DNA of 64,000 nt, from assembly GCA_034401795.1 (NCBI GenBank), contig CM067369.1, positions 190,112,630 to 190,176,629 of the forward strand. The letters run 5' to 3'. How positions within the stretch are numbered: position 1 is the stretch's first letter; the number at the start of each line of letters is the position of its first letter. The translations under genes and the position numbers were made by a program. A model generated the notes under the pieces. The model saw only the letters and a list, made by a program, of their open reading frames with translations, was not told the DNA's origin and made no database searches. The DNA is from Chaetoderma sp. LZ-2023a (lineage: Eukaryota > Mollusca > Caudofoveata > Chaetodermatida > Chaetodermatidae). Below, piece after piece: positions 46,580 through 57,395 of the stretch.

Positions 46580-46855
46580 TCTGAACGCCAATTTAGAGAC
46601 AGGCATATACAGGGATATGCACCACCCACAGGTACTGATCGCCACACATAATATGGTCTGAACGCCCCTTTAGAGACAGGCATCCACAGGGATATACACC
46701 ACCCACAGGTACTGATCGCCACACATAATAGGGTCTGAACGCCCATTTAGAGGCCTCCACAGGGATATACACCACCCACAGGTACTGATCGCCACACATA
46801 ATAGGGTCTGAACGCCCATTTAGAGACAGGCATCCACAGGGACATACACCATGAT
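46580..46855 (+). repeat. ~77-bp tandem repeat at the Polinton left edge
   Basis: Nearly four units of TCTGAACGCCCATTTAGAGA..., starting at 46,580, 46,657, 46,734 and 46,807. Polintons often carry subterminal tandem repeats. Confidence 0.85.
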
Positions 46856-46985
46856 TACTGTTGCACAGCTTTGCGCTATTGCAAAGCAATTCGGCCCTAG
46901 AGGCTACCCTAAGGCCAAGAAAGCCGACCTGCTCCAGATGATCGGACAGGTCCGTGCCGAGGAGTGGCAGAAGCGACTCTCCTGA
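46851..46985 (+). CDS. Small SAP-like protein (Polinton fossil)
   Basis: 44 codons from ATG at 46,851: TVAQLCAIAKQFGPRGYP, then KADLLQMI. This fits the helix-extended-helix SAP pattern, which binds DNA in many proteins. It is short, and the assignment is by pattern only. Confidence 0.45.
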   Translation: MITVAQLCAIAKQFGPRGYPKAKKADLLQMIGQVRAEEWQKRLS

Positions 46986-46988
46986 GCA

Positions 46989-47297
46989 ATGAAGGCGGGA
47001 GGGTTTCCAGCGCATACCAAAGATGATCCTTGGAATCCCCACAAGAAAGCGCAGCAGATACGTGAGCTTCGTCAGTTGGACGAGGAGGTGACTGTTAGCT
47101 TGCGAGCCAAGACTGTAGCGAGGCGGAGTGTGGACCATCCACTGGAGCACTTACCTCTCCTATGCAGGATCACTAACCGAGTGATGAGGGGGCTGATGTC
47201 TGAACCCTTAGCCCGGAGCTCAACCAGTGTCTCGGCGAAAGGGAGACAGAGGATAGAGGACGCCGGTCAGTATGCTGGACATTCTTCAGAGGTCTAG
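46989..47297 (+). CDS. Unknown Polinton-fossil ORF, 102 codons
   Basis: Starts MKAGGFPAHTKDDPWNPHKK four bases after the previous stop. Basic and probably helical. It may be the N-terminal leader of the polymerase gene that follows, or a separate small protein. No domain recognised. Confidence 0.35.
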   Translation: MKAGGFPAHTKDDPWNPHKKAQQIRELRQLDEEVTVSLRAKTVARRSVDHPLEHLPLLCRITNRVMRGLMSEPLARSSTSVSAKGRQRIEDAGQYAGHSSEV

Positions 47298-47320
47298 AAG
47301 GAGACCTCACAGGCCAGATC

Positions 47321-50300
47321 ATGCAAAAGATCCAGCAGACTGTCCAGAATGCCTGCTACCTCCGCTACACCCATACGTATCGCATCCATCACATCGAGGA
47401 CGGTAGGGTGATGCTCTTCCACAAGAATGCTCCAGGGAGCCTGTGGCTGAACACGATAGGAGCAGCTCAGGACTGGGTGGCAGCAAGAGAGCAAGCCCGC
47501 CTCGACACAGACAATATCGATCGACCCAACACCAAGTGGGCTTACATTCGATCAATCAACATTGAGGTCAGGGCTGTCATCGACTGCCAACCTCTGCTTA
47601 GGACAGGTCCCCTCCCAGACTGGCTACGACAGAAGAAGAGTATGACTGCCCTCGACACATACAGGACAACATGTGTCTCTGGACATGTCTAGCAGTCCAC
47701 CGAGGAGCGAGAGCTGACAGAGGTACAGCTCCTGCACGAGAGCTTGCCACACAGTTCTGCCTGATGTCTGCAAGACCTCGCTGGATCAGCTGGACAAGGT
47801 TGAGCTCTTCGCCAAGATCGGGATTCGCGTGTATGAACCAACCGAAGAGGGCACCTGGCATATGATCAGGCAAGCGGCTCACTAACATGACACCATGACC
47901 ATCAGAGTGTGGGACCACCACGCCTTCTACATCACGAACATCTCCAAGCTGGCACATACACTAGTCTGCAGTCACTGTGAGCAGAGGTTTACAACGGCAT
48001 GCCATCTTCAATGCCACGCTGATTACTGTACAGGCGGCAAGACAAAAATCGTGTGTCCTTGCGAGAAGGTTGAGGCGCCACAGTCTGCGTATGAGAAAGC
48101 CTTCTATCCGCCCCAACCATCCAGCTCAGCGGCTACTCGTTGGGTCGAGTATGAGTCGAGAAACAGAGGTGTACACATATACCATGTAGAGTGTGGGCAT
48201 GGTGGATCGAGGGTGCTCGCGTGGATGGTTATGATCTGACCACCAACACCGGTTACCAGTTCCATGGCTGTCACTGGCATGGGTGTCCACAACACCGGTG
48301 AGGTGAGGATGCCGAACAAAGATACGGCAAGACAGTCCTGAGAGAGGAGAAGCTGAGAGCATCTGGATGCACGCTTGTGGTACAGTGGGAGTTCTGTATA
48401 AAATGCTGTCCAAGCATCCCTAAACGAGTTCAGACTGTCCCATACCCACAGTTCATAGTTTACGACTTCGAAGCACTCCTAGATGGTATCAAAACTCATC
48501 CTACGGAGACTCTCATGATCGAGAGTACTCACATACCTATCTCTGTGTCAGTTGGCTACTCCTTAGAGGGCGCCATGAGTGAGCCCACTCGCCTCTGCAA
48601 TCCTGACCCCAAAGAACTGATCAGAGAGTTCATGCTTGTGATCATGCAGCGAGAATCTCTAATCCAGACAAGGGTTATGGCACAGTACATACCAACAGAC
48701 CTGGACAAGCTCCCAAAGCGACAGCAGTGACTGATCAACGAGTGGTGTGACCAAGTGTCTGTACTGGGGTTCAACTCTGGGCGGTATGACCTGAACCTCA
48801 CCAAGAAGTACTTTGTTGATGAGCTGACTGACAGTACAGGTACAGTGAAAGTCGCCAAGAAGGCTAGTCAGACCTTGTTCATCATAACACCTGAGCTACG
48901 GTTTCTCGATGTGCTGAACTACCTCGGCCCAGGAGTCTCGTACAAGGTATGGGTCAAAGCCTACGGGTGTACACAGCAGAAGAACTGGCTTCCGTATGAA
49001 TGGTTTGACACACATGAGAGGCTCAACTATCCAGGGCTTCCTGACTACCCAGCATGGACATCTAAGCTCAAGGGTGGCTACCTTTTGATGCGAACAGAGT
49101 GGGAACAATGTAACCAGACATTCAGCGAGCACGGAATACGGACATTCGCCGACTGGCTGCGATATTACAACAACCTGGATATCCGTCCATTCATCAAAGC
49201 CCTAGAGCAGATGCGGGAGTTCTACACAGAACGAGAAATAGACATCCTCAAAGACACGGTGTCTCTCCCAGCTGTGTCACTGCAGTACTTCCTACGTGGA
49301 ACCGCTCAGCACATGCCAGATGTTAGCCTCTACTCTCCGGGCAAGGAGGCCTATGAGATGCTGAAGGATGCAGTTGTTGGAGGACCCAGCATCGTGTTCA
49401 CCAGATACCACGAGGCAGGTGTGACACGCATCCGCCAGAGTGAGCGTGTCTGCCAAGGTCTACTCGGCTATGACGCAAATGCTCTGTACCTGTCAATGAT
49501 GGCCAAAGAGATGCCCTGTGGTAAGGCGACAGTGCGCTGTTAGTCCAGTGCCAGTGGTGTAGCCCGCTTTAAGGAGGAGCTCCTAGCGGACTGCTGGTTT
49601 GGATTTGCTGAGGTGGATATAGAGGTCCCTAAGGCTCTGTGGGCAAAGTTCGAAGAAATACCCCAGCTCTTCTATAACTGCAAGATCCCGGTAGAGGCTG
49701 TCTCTTCTGAGATCCAGGCGTATCTAGAGAATACAGGGCGGAAGCGACCCACCACTCAGAAGCTGGTCAGCGCCCTCTCTGGCAAGAAGCGGCTGCTGTA
49801 CGCACCGACACTCAAGTGGTATATAACCCATGGGCTAGAGATCACTGCTGTATACCGCACCATAGACTATGAGGCCAAGTGCTCATTCGAGTGGTTCATG
49901 GAGAATGTTATGGAGGACCACCGCTCGGGAGATGTAGATAAGAGCAAAGCGCTCTTGGCAGATCTCTTCAAACTCCTCTGCAACAGTGCCTACAGGAAGC
50001 TCATCGAGGCCCCAGAACACTATAGCAACACCAGCTTCACGAAGGATGAACACGTGGTAGACAAGGCCCTGCGTAGTGCATGGTTTGGAGATCTTGAGGA
50101 GATCAGTGAGTCATACGAGCTCCAGAGTCGCAAGCCGAGAATCACCATTCGAAGGCTCTTCCAGGTGGGGATAGCCATTTATGAGCTCGCGAAGCTGCAA
50201 ATGCTGGAGTTCTACTATGACTTCCTTGATCGCTACATATATCTGCCACATCGCCTGGTGGCTGAATCACTGGTTAACTGTCTCCAATGTGAAGTTGTGG

Positions 50301-50326
50301 CCCAAGCGACGTGCAGCCTCGAGTAG
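47321..50326 (+). pseudogene. Protein-primed DNA polymerase B (Polinton fossil)
   Basis: Family B polymerase that in this family replicates the element from terminal protein primers. In order, I see the N-terminal extension (NIDRPNTKWAYIRSINIEV, LLRTGPLPDWLR, then CLAVHRGARADRGTAP), a Cys/His zinc-type region (LVCSHCEQRFTTACHLQCHA), FHGCHWHGC, 3'-5' exonuclease motifs (FIVYDFEALLDG, FNSGRYDLNL), polymerase motif A (GYDANALYLSM) and a motif B-like LLCNSAYRKLIE. The order matches Polinton polymerases. The gene is a fossil, broken in about seven or eight places. It is convergent with the minus-strand genes that follow. Confidence 0.9.
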
Positions 50327-50618
50327 TTGAGTGGGCTCATGGCAATATCCACCACGCTGATAGTAGAGTTCCTCAAGAAAGATGGTTGATAAACTCCCAG
50401 ATTTCATCACTGACGTCCACTCCCGCCCTGTCACGGCCTGGGTGAACTCTAAACAGATGAACAGACGGCCGTCATTCATTCTACCATCACTGAAGACCTC
50501 CTCAAACACTTCCATACACTGGTGTCTAATCTCTGCTGGATCCTCACTGAACAGTAGTTTATCGACCAACCCTCGGAAGTTAAGGGACTTAGACCAGGTC
50601 GTACAGAGACGCCATCCT
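50267..50618 (-). CDS. Unknown Polinton-fossil gene, ~115 codons
   Basis: Acidic small protein (HQCMEVFEEVFSDGRMND, FLEELYYQRGGYCHEP). A likely ATG lies near 50,618 (MASLYDLV). It overlaps the 3' end of the polymerase gene on the opposite strand. No domain recognised. Confidence 0.45.
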
Positions 50619-50674
50619 TATATAGTATGGCTTAAATGTTTGGCGGCCCAGATGGCCGCGATCGCTATGGCAAC

Positions 50675-51043
50675 CTACGGTAGCCAAGGGCCTGCGACTC
50701 CGAAGAACGTACCTACTCCTAAGGCGATGGCTGATATGGCTTCAGAAATCTTCTTCACACCATGGAGAGCATTGTTGGCGATCTTGCGGGCCGTCTCGCC
50801 AGCCTTCGTTGTGAACAGAGCGATCAGAGTCCCAACTGCTGCCAGCGGACCGATAGAACCTTTTATGTAAGTGTGATAGATTCCTTTCGCTCTGTATACT
50901 AGCGTGTGGGATTCAGGCTCTACATCATCATACTCCCCCGCGATCTCTGCTACATCGTAATCGTGTGCATCATAATCCTCCTCATCATAGTCCTCGTCAT
51001 CTATATCCTCGACTGGATCTTCATAAGCCTCTGGTTCATACAT
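50675..51043 (-). CDS. Acidic-tailed membrane protein (Polinton fossil), 122 codons
   Basis: The N-terminal ~45 residues are a run of Asp/Glu/Tyr (DDEDYDEEDYDAHDYD). The C-terminal half has hydrophobic segments (IGPLAAVGTLIALFTT, then ISAIALGVGTFFGVAG). This fits a small membrane or virion-associated protein. Divergent from the 51,093 gene. Confidence 0.55.
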   Translation of the reverse strand: MYEPEAYEDPVEDIDDEDYDEEDYDAHDYDVAEIAGEYDDVEPESHTLVYRAKGIYHTYIKGSIGPLAAVGTLIALFTTKAGETARKIANNALHGVKKISEAISAIALGVGTFFGVAGPWLP

Positions 51044-51092
51044 ATCCGTCGCTGGGGCAGCTATATATTAGCTTTAAACTGTAGTTTATAGC

Positions 51093-51404
51093 ATGGCCTC
51101 CGCAATCTTGAATGCGGGCGTGTTTGCCTTAGCGAACAGGGGACTCAGCTTCGCCAACAAGCAGGCGGCAGAGGTCGAGCGTGAGCATCATAACCAGGCG
51201 ATGGGGAAGCTGTCCAAGGAGAAGTATGAGTACAGCAAAGCACTCGAGCATATGCGCCAGAGGGAGGCATGCCGACGACAACTCCGAGCTCAGGTCAACC
51301 AGAGCCTCAAAGAGGCAGATGAGAGTCTCGATGAGTACTACGAGGCTGTAAAGATATCTGAGCCAAAGCTCGACTATGAAGCACCGACAGGTCAGAAGCA
51401 GTGA
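51093..51404 (+). CDS. Coiled-coil protein (Polinton fossil), 103 codons
   Basis: MASAILNAGVFALANRGLSF, then a long charged helix (KQAAEVEREHHNQAMGKLSK, QREACRRQLRAQVNQSLKEA). Probably a coiled coil. No named family. Confidence 0.5.
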   Translation: MASAILNAGVFALANRGLSFANKQAAEVEREHHNQAMGKLSKEKYEYSKALEHMRQREACRRQLRAQVNQSLKEADESLDEYYEAVKISEPKLDYEAPTGQKQ

Positions 51405-51422
51405 TGACGACAGGAGTCGTGC

Positions 51423-52500
51423 TCTATGCACGCTCAAGCTGAATACCTGATGTGTTCGACACGCATACCTTAGCATAGCCAAAGTAAAGTACCATCACAC
51501 CAAATGGGCGTGTCCCAGCTATGAGGTTTCCAATGTTGAAGCTGAGCCGGTTGCCCTGATTAGGTGGGATGTTCCTGCCCCCGAGGTGGTGACGACCCTC
51601 GAGTGCCGAATCGAGGTCATTGCTTCCACTGGTTAGTTGCAGAAGTGCATATGACTAAGTTTTCTGTCTGTAGAGTTGGCAGTCAGCCAGCTCACGTACC
51701 TCACCAAGAACATTGGTCCCAGCAACCACAAGCTTGAAGTCGTCTAGCTTATCCACCTGCTGGATGGCTCCTCCATTCTGAACCAGGACCGCAACAGCGA
51801 CACAGTCGGATGCACCACGATGCAATGTCAGCTCTACCCGTTGGAAAGCTGTGGCTTGGACCTGCTGGTGTTCTCGCTCCACATGCACGATCCGCTGTTT
51901 GGAACCCGTTTGCTTCAGTTCGTGGTCATTCTCGTCATGCCAGACATGAAGTCTTGGAGCATTCATCATAGCATCTGCGAGCTGCTCAGTGTACACCCGG
52001 AGGAACTGCCTATCCTGCATGGCAGCCAGATTCATGTGTGTGTTCTCGAGAAGGGTTAAGAGTGGAACTGCCACAGGCTTCTAGACACCTGCCCATAGTT
52101 CGAATTTCATGAACGCCTCATTGCACCCCACAGCATAGTACCCCTTTCCCTTCACATAGAAGGTTGGTCCATGAGCCAGCGGACCTAGGACTCGGTACTC
52201 ATCGTTCACATAGGTGGTATCCACGGTGCTGTTGCTCTGCACGATCTCCCACCTGTTCAGAACCTGCGGGAGCTCTACCGCCTGTTCTATTGTGCTCTAA
52301 AGCTTGAACTCGAGTGTCATGCTCTTGATCTCGTGGATCTGTGCTGAGATTTCAAAGTCGATGTACTTCCCAGCAGCGGACCACGGGTTCTTATCGTGTA
52401 TACTGGGTCAAATGACCATCAGGCAGTCCTTCCGAGGATCAGTGCGGTGCGATGTCGTAGGTTCAATGGCCCCATCTGGATGTTGCACACACTGCAGCAT
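51423..52500 (-). pseudogene. Probable minor capsid (penton) protein, Polinton fossil
   Basis: About 360 codons between an ATG at 52,500 (MLQCVQHPDGAIEPTTS) and a stop at 51,423 (NTSGIQLERA). The mixed strand-rich composition (KYIDFEISAQIHEIKSMTLE, LGPLAHGPTFYVKGKGYYAV, NRLSFNIGNLIAG), with position beside the ATPase gene, suits the single jelly-roll penton of this family. That is inference; no diagnostic motif is visible. Broken in about four places. Confidence 0.45.
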
Positions 52501-52539
52501 GTTTAAGGTCGGGGTATATAGAGGTTTTAAACGGCTGCC

Positions 52540-53410
52540 ATGTTTGGTAAGGTTCTCCAGCAGATTGTCTACAGGCAGCAGGACAAGTCGGCACGACAGT
52601 CAGCACGACAGCCACGGCGTGCACTGTCCCACTATGACAGGGTCCGAGGACTGCTTCATGACATCAACATTGTCCACGAGCGAGCCAGGGTTACAGCTCC
52701 ATCTGATGCACAGATACTGGCCACCATAGAGGAAGGAGCGCCAGCTCATAGTACAAAAGAACTCCTGACTCGTATACTCTACTGGAAGTTTGACAGCACC
52801 CAGGGCAGGGCACTCAACCTACATGTGGCCCAAACCAACAGTTCTCTTATTCTAGCTCTCCGAAGGGCGAGGGTTGACCCCAAAGATCTACTAACGGTCG
52901 GGAAGTGGGCTGCCGTATTTAGCCTCCATAGCCAGGAAGAGCGAGATATGCTGGATAGCCTCCAGTCTGGTGCAAATAACTGCTTCAGGGAGGAGGTCAG
53001 TGCCATTGTTGCGTAGAGCCACGACACAGGTCATGCAGAAGGTACTCAGGAGGGGTTCACTTTTGGCCGCAAGGAGGCTATTGAGCACATCTTCAACGAA
53101 AGAGGGCGCAGGATATTGGCCAGAAATCTGCCAGCATTTCTGAAATTCGCAGATAACTACCAGGACTACCTCATCAAATCCACTCACAAGCACGATGCTA
53201 GTCGCGAACGGAAAAAGTGGGTCTTCCATGAGAAGTTTCCAGTAGAAGAGAGTCCTAGACTCTGACCCTCAGTGGCTAGAGTTTCAGCAACAATTTAAGC
53301 GACAGGCTTCTGACGAAACTGCCGAAGTTCCTCAAGCTTCTGACGGTCTTCAAGCATCTGACGAGGTAGTGGAGACCTCGGACGAAGATACTCAGCCTTC
53401 TGATGAATGA
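52540..53410 (+). pseudogene. Unknown Polinton-fossil protein with acidic SDE-repeat tail
   Basis: Starts MFGKVLQQIVYRQQDKSARQ. A mostly helical middle (TKELLTRILYWKFDSTQGRA) is followed by a tail repeating (Q)ASDE-like units that ends at 53,410. Its 3' end overlaps the end of the opposite-strand ATPase gene by about 19 bases. Broken in one or two places. Function unknown. Confidence 0.5.
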
Positions 53411-54038
53411 AAAAAGTTGCGGCCAACAGTCTGTCCGTGATGACGCATAGAGCAGGCTAGTTTCCTGGCTGGATTCAGCTTGTAGGTGAAGGTCTGTGCC
53501 TTTTCCAGAGATGGCATGAAATGTGACATCTCACCTGTCTCCTTGTAGCTGAAGATGAAGGGATAATGTCCCCTTTGGTCTCCTTGTGGGTTAGGCTGTC
53601 ATATATGGTCTCGTGCAGGGCACATCCACACTTTGTAGCAGATGGCCGGTGAAATCTCGCGGGTGTACTTCTGAAAGAGGATGAAGACAGTTGTTTTTGT
53701 GTGCCGAATGCGCCTGGTGATGTTGCTGAGGTAGGTGACTGTCTTCTGGTCCATTGCACGGTCATTGATAACTGGAACAAGTGGTTCTGTCAGTCGGGCT
53801 GCCAGCAGCTTCTCCATCAGTGCTTGCAGGTTCTGCGTCTTGGTGATTGGGCCATTGTACCATTGATCATTACTGTCAACTGCCTCAGCGATGGAGTCAG
53901 ACACCAGAAGGATGTATTGAGAGGGTAGATGTTCGGCCAGGAGAGCCTGCAGCAAGATGTTTTCCCATGTACTGATGGGGCGGTGATCAGCACCACCTGG
54001 CCAGCATCGGCTGGCCTACTGCCGAATGGTACAGACAT
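53392..54038 (-). pseudogene. DNA-packaging ATPase (FtsK/HerA type), Polinton fossil
   Basis: In this family the ATPase pumps DNA into capsids. From ATG at 54,038 (MSVPFGSRPADAGQVVLI) I see a Walker A-like TAPSVHGKTS, a Walker B-like LVPVINDRAM and the following YLSNITRRIRHTKTTVFILFQKY, where the RH and terminal Q-K patterns recall the A32-like group. It ends at 53,392. About 215 codons is within the usual size. Broken in about two places. Confidence 0.7.
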
Positions 54039-54060
54039 GCGTGCGGAGGATGGTTAGCAC

Positions 54061-54303
54061 TTAGTCGGCAGTAGTCTCGTCTATATCTGGGAGACTAAAC
54101 GGCTGTACTTCCCGCACCAGCTCTTTCGCCTGCAGAGTGGGGACTCCTGCACCTCCGGAAGATACGAAGGATGCAATGGAGGCGTCAAGCATGAAATCCC
54201 AGCAGCAGCTGAGAAGAAAGCGTAGAGGGCCTGTGTCAGCACCCACATTGCCTAGTACATCCAGTATCTGTATGATACATGCACGGGAAGCCATGCCTAT
54301 CAT
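54061..54303 (-). CDS. Unknown small protein (Polinton fossil), 80 codons
   Basis: MIGMASRACIIQILDVLGNV..., with weak hydrophobic stretches and an acidic end (LPDIDETTAD). It lies 22 bases upstream of the ATPase start, so the two were probably co-transcribed. Confidence 0.4.
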   Translation of the reverse strand: MIGMASRACIIQILDVLGNVGADTGPLRFLLSCCWDFMLDASIASFVSSGGAGVPTLQAKELVREVQPFSLPDIDETTAD

Positions 54304-54340
54304 GTGATCTTAAATGGCAAACCAAAGAACCCTGACTTCT

Positions 54341-54802
54341 TCACCTCTGGTAGCTGGAGGCTGGTGGTAGCACCTTTTTGCCATCGACAGTGATATTGCT
54401 CAGGTCGAGGGTGCCTACTCTGAGAGTCTCTCCATCCTGTTGGAATGAGCTCCGCGGTTTCAGGAGATCCTTAACCAGGTCTTGTGCATAGGATTCAGCC
54501 AAAGCCTTGATGGCACCAGCCGCATCGACTCCGAGCATACCGAGCATCGTTGCCCTGTCTTTGATGCCCATCCCCTTGTATACAGTCTTGGCCTTATTAA
54601 TGGCCGATTGTCCTACCGTATCAGTGTTCCCGATGAGATCTCGGGCTGGGATGGTACCTCGGATCGCCCGTGGGTCTTTCTTCTCATCGAAGTCTAGGAA
54701 GGAGATAGAGGCAACAGTGTCCTCTGAACCGAGGCGTTCCTCACCCAAGTGAGCAAGATCGCCTAGCTCTTTGCTTTCTAGGTCTGTGAGTGACAGAGTC
54801 AT
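54341..54802 (-). CDS. Unknown protein (Polinton fossil), 153 codons
   Basis: MTLSLTDLESKELGDLAHLG at the start, then an Ala-rich helical part (GVDAAGAIKALAESYAQDLV) and a C-terminus with TLDLSNITVDGKKVLPP. No domain recognised. Same strand as the ATPase, probably one transcription block. Confidence 0.5.
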   Translation of the reverse strand: MTLSLTDLESKELGDLAHLGEERLGSEDTVASISFLDFDEKKDPRAIRGTIPARDLIGNTDTVGQSAINKAKTVYKGMGIKDRATMLGMLGVDAAGAIKALAESYAQDLVKDLLKPRSSFQQDGETLRVGTLDLSNITVDGKKVLPPASSYQR

Positions 54803-55072
54803 AGTGCTATATACACGGCTTAAACCTACTAGTCATACCCCCAGTGAAATAGTTGGGCATAGGAGGATCACGCAGTCGGCCAAGGGAATAGGTAGCAGTG
54901 CTCAGGGTACTGGCCCTCTCTGCAGGGGCAGGCCTTGTGGGCGGTCCACCATTCCCGGCCATTGGCGATCCTCAGTCAATGTGCTCGACTATGGGCTACA
55001 CACCGCCCTCCGGCACGCCATGCCTCATATGCTGCAGGGGTCTCGTGATCCATCTCTCACTATTCAGAGGGG

Positions 55073-55474
55073 TTAAACGTAGGCAACACTGATCTCAGCC
55101 ATTGCACTCATTGCTAGCCCTAGAACTGCGGCCTCCATTTGTGTAACACGTTCACCCATGATCTTGGCGGCAACAGTGTAGGAGGCACCACTGTGGGCGA
55201 TCTTTGGGATTGGCTGAGTTATTCTGAGACAGTGCCCGGCCACCCCACTCACCACTATAGCGAGGATAGCCACAGTGGCGGCAGGAAGAACCTCATTTCC
55301 CCCTGTCATCTTCACTATGACCGCATTCGCTGCCACGTTACTGGCGACATGGACTGCCAGAGGTTTTGCTTTGGTCAGTAACTTCTGTGTCTTGGTTCGC
55401 AGCAGGTTCTCCACCTTCTGAAGACTCGCCTGGCTCTCGGGCAGTTGCTTCACAATCTGTTCCGTTGACATCAT
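55073..55474 (-). CDS. Hydrophobic membrane protein (Polinton fossil), 133 codons
   Basis: The N-terminal ~45 residues are polar and helical (EQIVKQLPESQASLQKVENLL). Then come hydrophobic segments (VLPAATVAILAIVVSGVAG and MEAAVLGLAMSAMAEISVA). Likely membrane-associated. No name can be given. Confidence 0.5.
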   Translation of the reverse strand: MMSTEQIVKQLPESQASLQKVENLLRTKTQKLLTKAKPLAVHVASNVAANAVIVKMTGGNEVLPAATVAILAIVVSGVAGHCLRITQPIPKIAHSGASYTVAAKIMGERVTQMEAAVLGLAMSAMAEISVAYV

Positions 55475-55615
55475 TGTTTAGGCACTGAATATACAACGTG
55501 GTTAAATGTCTGCTTCACTTGGCTGGAGAGCTAATAAGATCGTCCCAGTCTGCATCTGCCAGGTGGCCAGATTAATACTCAGGAATATTCATCTCTCTAT
55601 TGGGACATCTTAAAC

Positions 55616-56110
55616 ATGGCCGGGCTCGCACTATGCGAGAAGTACTATGAGGTCTTCCGGAGGGAGTTGAAGGACTACAAGAAGAAGACACCAGATGAGC
55701 TCCCTCAGCTCTCTGTGCTGAGCTGACAGAGGAGCTGACAGCTGTGAAGCTCTATCTAGGATCAGAAGGGGCAGATCTGCTTCCTCGAATACCTTATCAT
55801 GGGCCGGAGTATCATCGAGCTGCTCCTGCGAGCTAACGGTTTCTACAAGGATCGGGAGTATCTGTCAGATGTGTTCCAGCAATTGCAGACCTACATGGCC
55901 TCACCTGACTCAGAGCTGAACAAGGCTCTGCGATACTACAATCTGGAAAAAAGATGCGCTGTGGAACCATCCAGCCCTTGCATGTGCATGTTGTCAGCGT
56001 GTATAGGGGCTGTAGGGCATGCCAAGCTGGTTCAGTGTCTCACCGTGGTCCCCACTGCTACTGCAGAGAGTCAGGATAGACTTATAGCTGATTTGCTAGT
56101 GGTGGAGTAG
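55616..56110 (+). pseudogene. Unknown Polinton-fossil protein
   Basis: ATG at 55,616 gives MAGLALCEKYYEVFRRELKD. The later part, SIIELLLRANGFYKDREYLS, is helical. Broken in about one or two places. Divergent from the minus-strand gene at 55,474. Confidence 0.4.
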
Positions 56111-56149
56111 GCCGATCGCGAGCGCCACGATAGCTAGGCCTGACAACAC

Positions 56150-57395
56150 TCATAGAGCTACCATGGGAAGTGGTGTCGTGTCGACTGGCAGCAGTGTCGG
56201 GGTCGGAGCTGCCATGGGAAGCATCATGTTGACTGGCTGCAGTGTCAGGGTCGGAACGACTGTATGGCCCGTACTACGTGTAGGTGCGTTGATATCAGTG
56301 GTGAAGCCGAAGTGGACACCGGGGGAACTCCCCTCGACTATCATGTTGTTATAGCCCCTGACTTGGAGGCCCTCGATGTTCACGATCATGTTGCTCGGAA
56401 TCAACCATAGGTGTGGTGAAATAGCACAATCAAGTTTGCGACTGTCCTTCTGCAACCCCTGCTGGAACTTAGCAATAAGACTACTGGGGTCTGCCACGAT
56501 GATCATATCCTCAACGAGACTGATGAACATGGCCTGGACCTCTGCTCCCTGACACCATCTATGGAATAACGCAGCTTGGTCTGTGCTGTGAGGAGGCAGT
56601 AGAACAGTGCTTCCAGGGACTGGTTGATCCGAACGATCCCTGCTGGTGTGAGGCCTGAGGTGGTGTGTGGGAAAAAGTGCTCCCACACATCTGGATAGTC
56701 ATGCCGCAAGCCAGTGATGTGCATATTTTGCACCAGCGCTCCAGGGTCGGAGTCTGGATTGAACGAGAATGTCACTGTCTTCCGGCGGCCTACTCGTTGG
56801 GGTGTTCGATAGGGGAATCCTGAGTAGTCACATCTCGGGTCACCGTACATAAGCCCTAGGCTGCTGTTGTCACCACCATGCCACCGATAGTCTGGGTGAA
56901 TGCTGAACTCTCTCTGTAGTCTGCTGGCCGGCGAGACGCTATGACTGTTGAGCTGTGGGTCGAAGTCGTTTGTATCAGGGAGGCTTGCACCCAGCTCATG
57001 GAGGATTCGTCGCACAGTGAAGTACACATGGAATCTGAGACAGCTGGCGATGAGCACAGCTTCAGGAGTGCCAGAATAGGAGTGAAGCAGGGTGGAACTT
57101 ACTCCACATCCTGCCGTGGCACACCAGACGGCAAAGTTCGGCTGCTGATTCCAGTATGAGAGGCTTGGAGCAGCCATCCAAGTATGAGCTTGCTTTGCAT
57201 CCTTGATGATGATGCGGCGGTTGGTCAGCGGTCCTGGGTTGATGGAGAAGCTGGGTTCGCCCATCCACTGTAATGGAGAACGGTCGGTGTTAGCTCTGGT
57301 ATATCATCCAGTAGACCTCTCAGGCCACTCAGGGTGTAACCCAGGAGGGGCGGTTGGCTCTGGATGACTTTCGTGAGATTCAGTGGGAAGGCCAT
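56150..57395 (-). pseudogene. Large conserved Polinton virion-type protein (candidate major capsid), fossil
   Basis: About 415 codons from ATG at 57,395 (MAFPLNLTKVIQSQPPLLGY). Landmarks are SYWNQQPNFAVWCATAGCGV, RFHVYFTVRRILHEL, DFDPQLNSHSVSP, TSGLTPAGIVRINQSLEALF and GYNNMIVEGSSPG. I recall similar proteins in Polinton-like elements of other invertebrates, but their role is not certain to me. Abundance-type composition and position make major capsid a guess. Broken in about two or three places. Its ATG touches the stop of the upstream gene (57,396), so the two are arranged like an operon. Confidence 0.55.
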
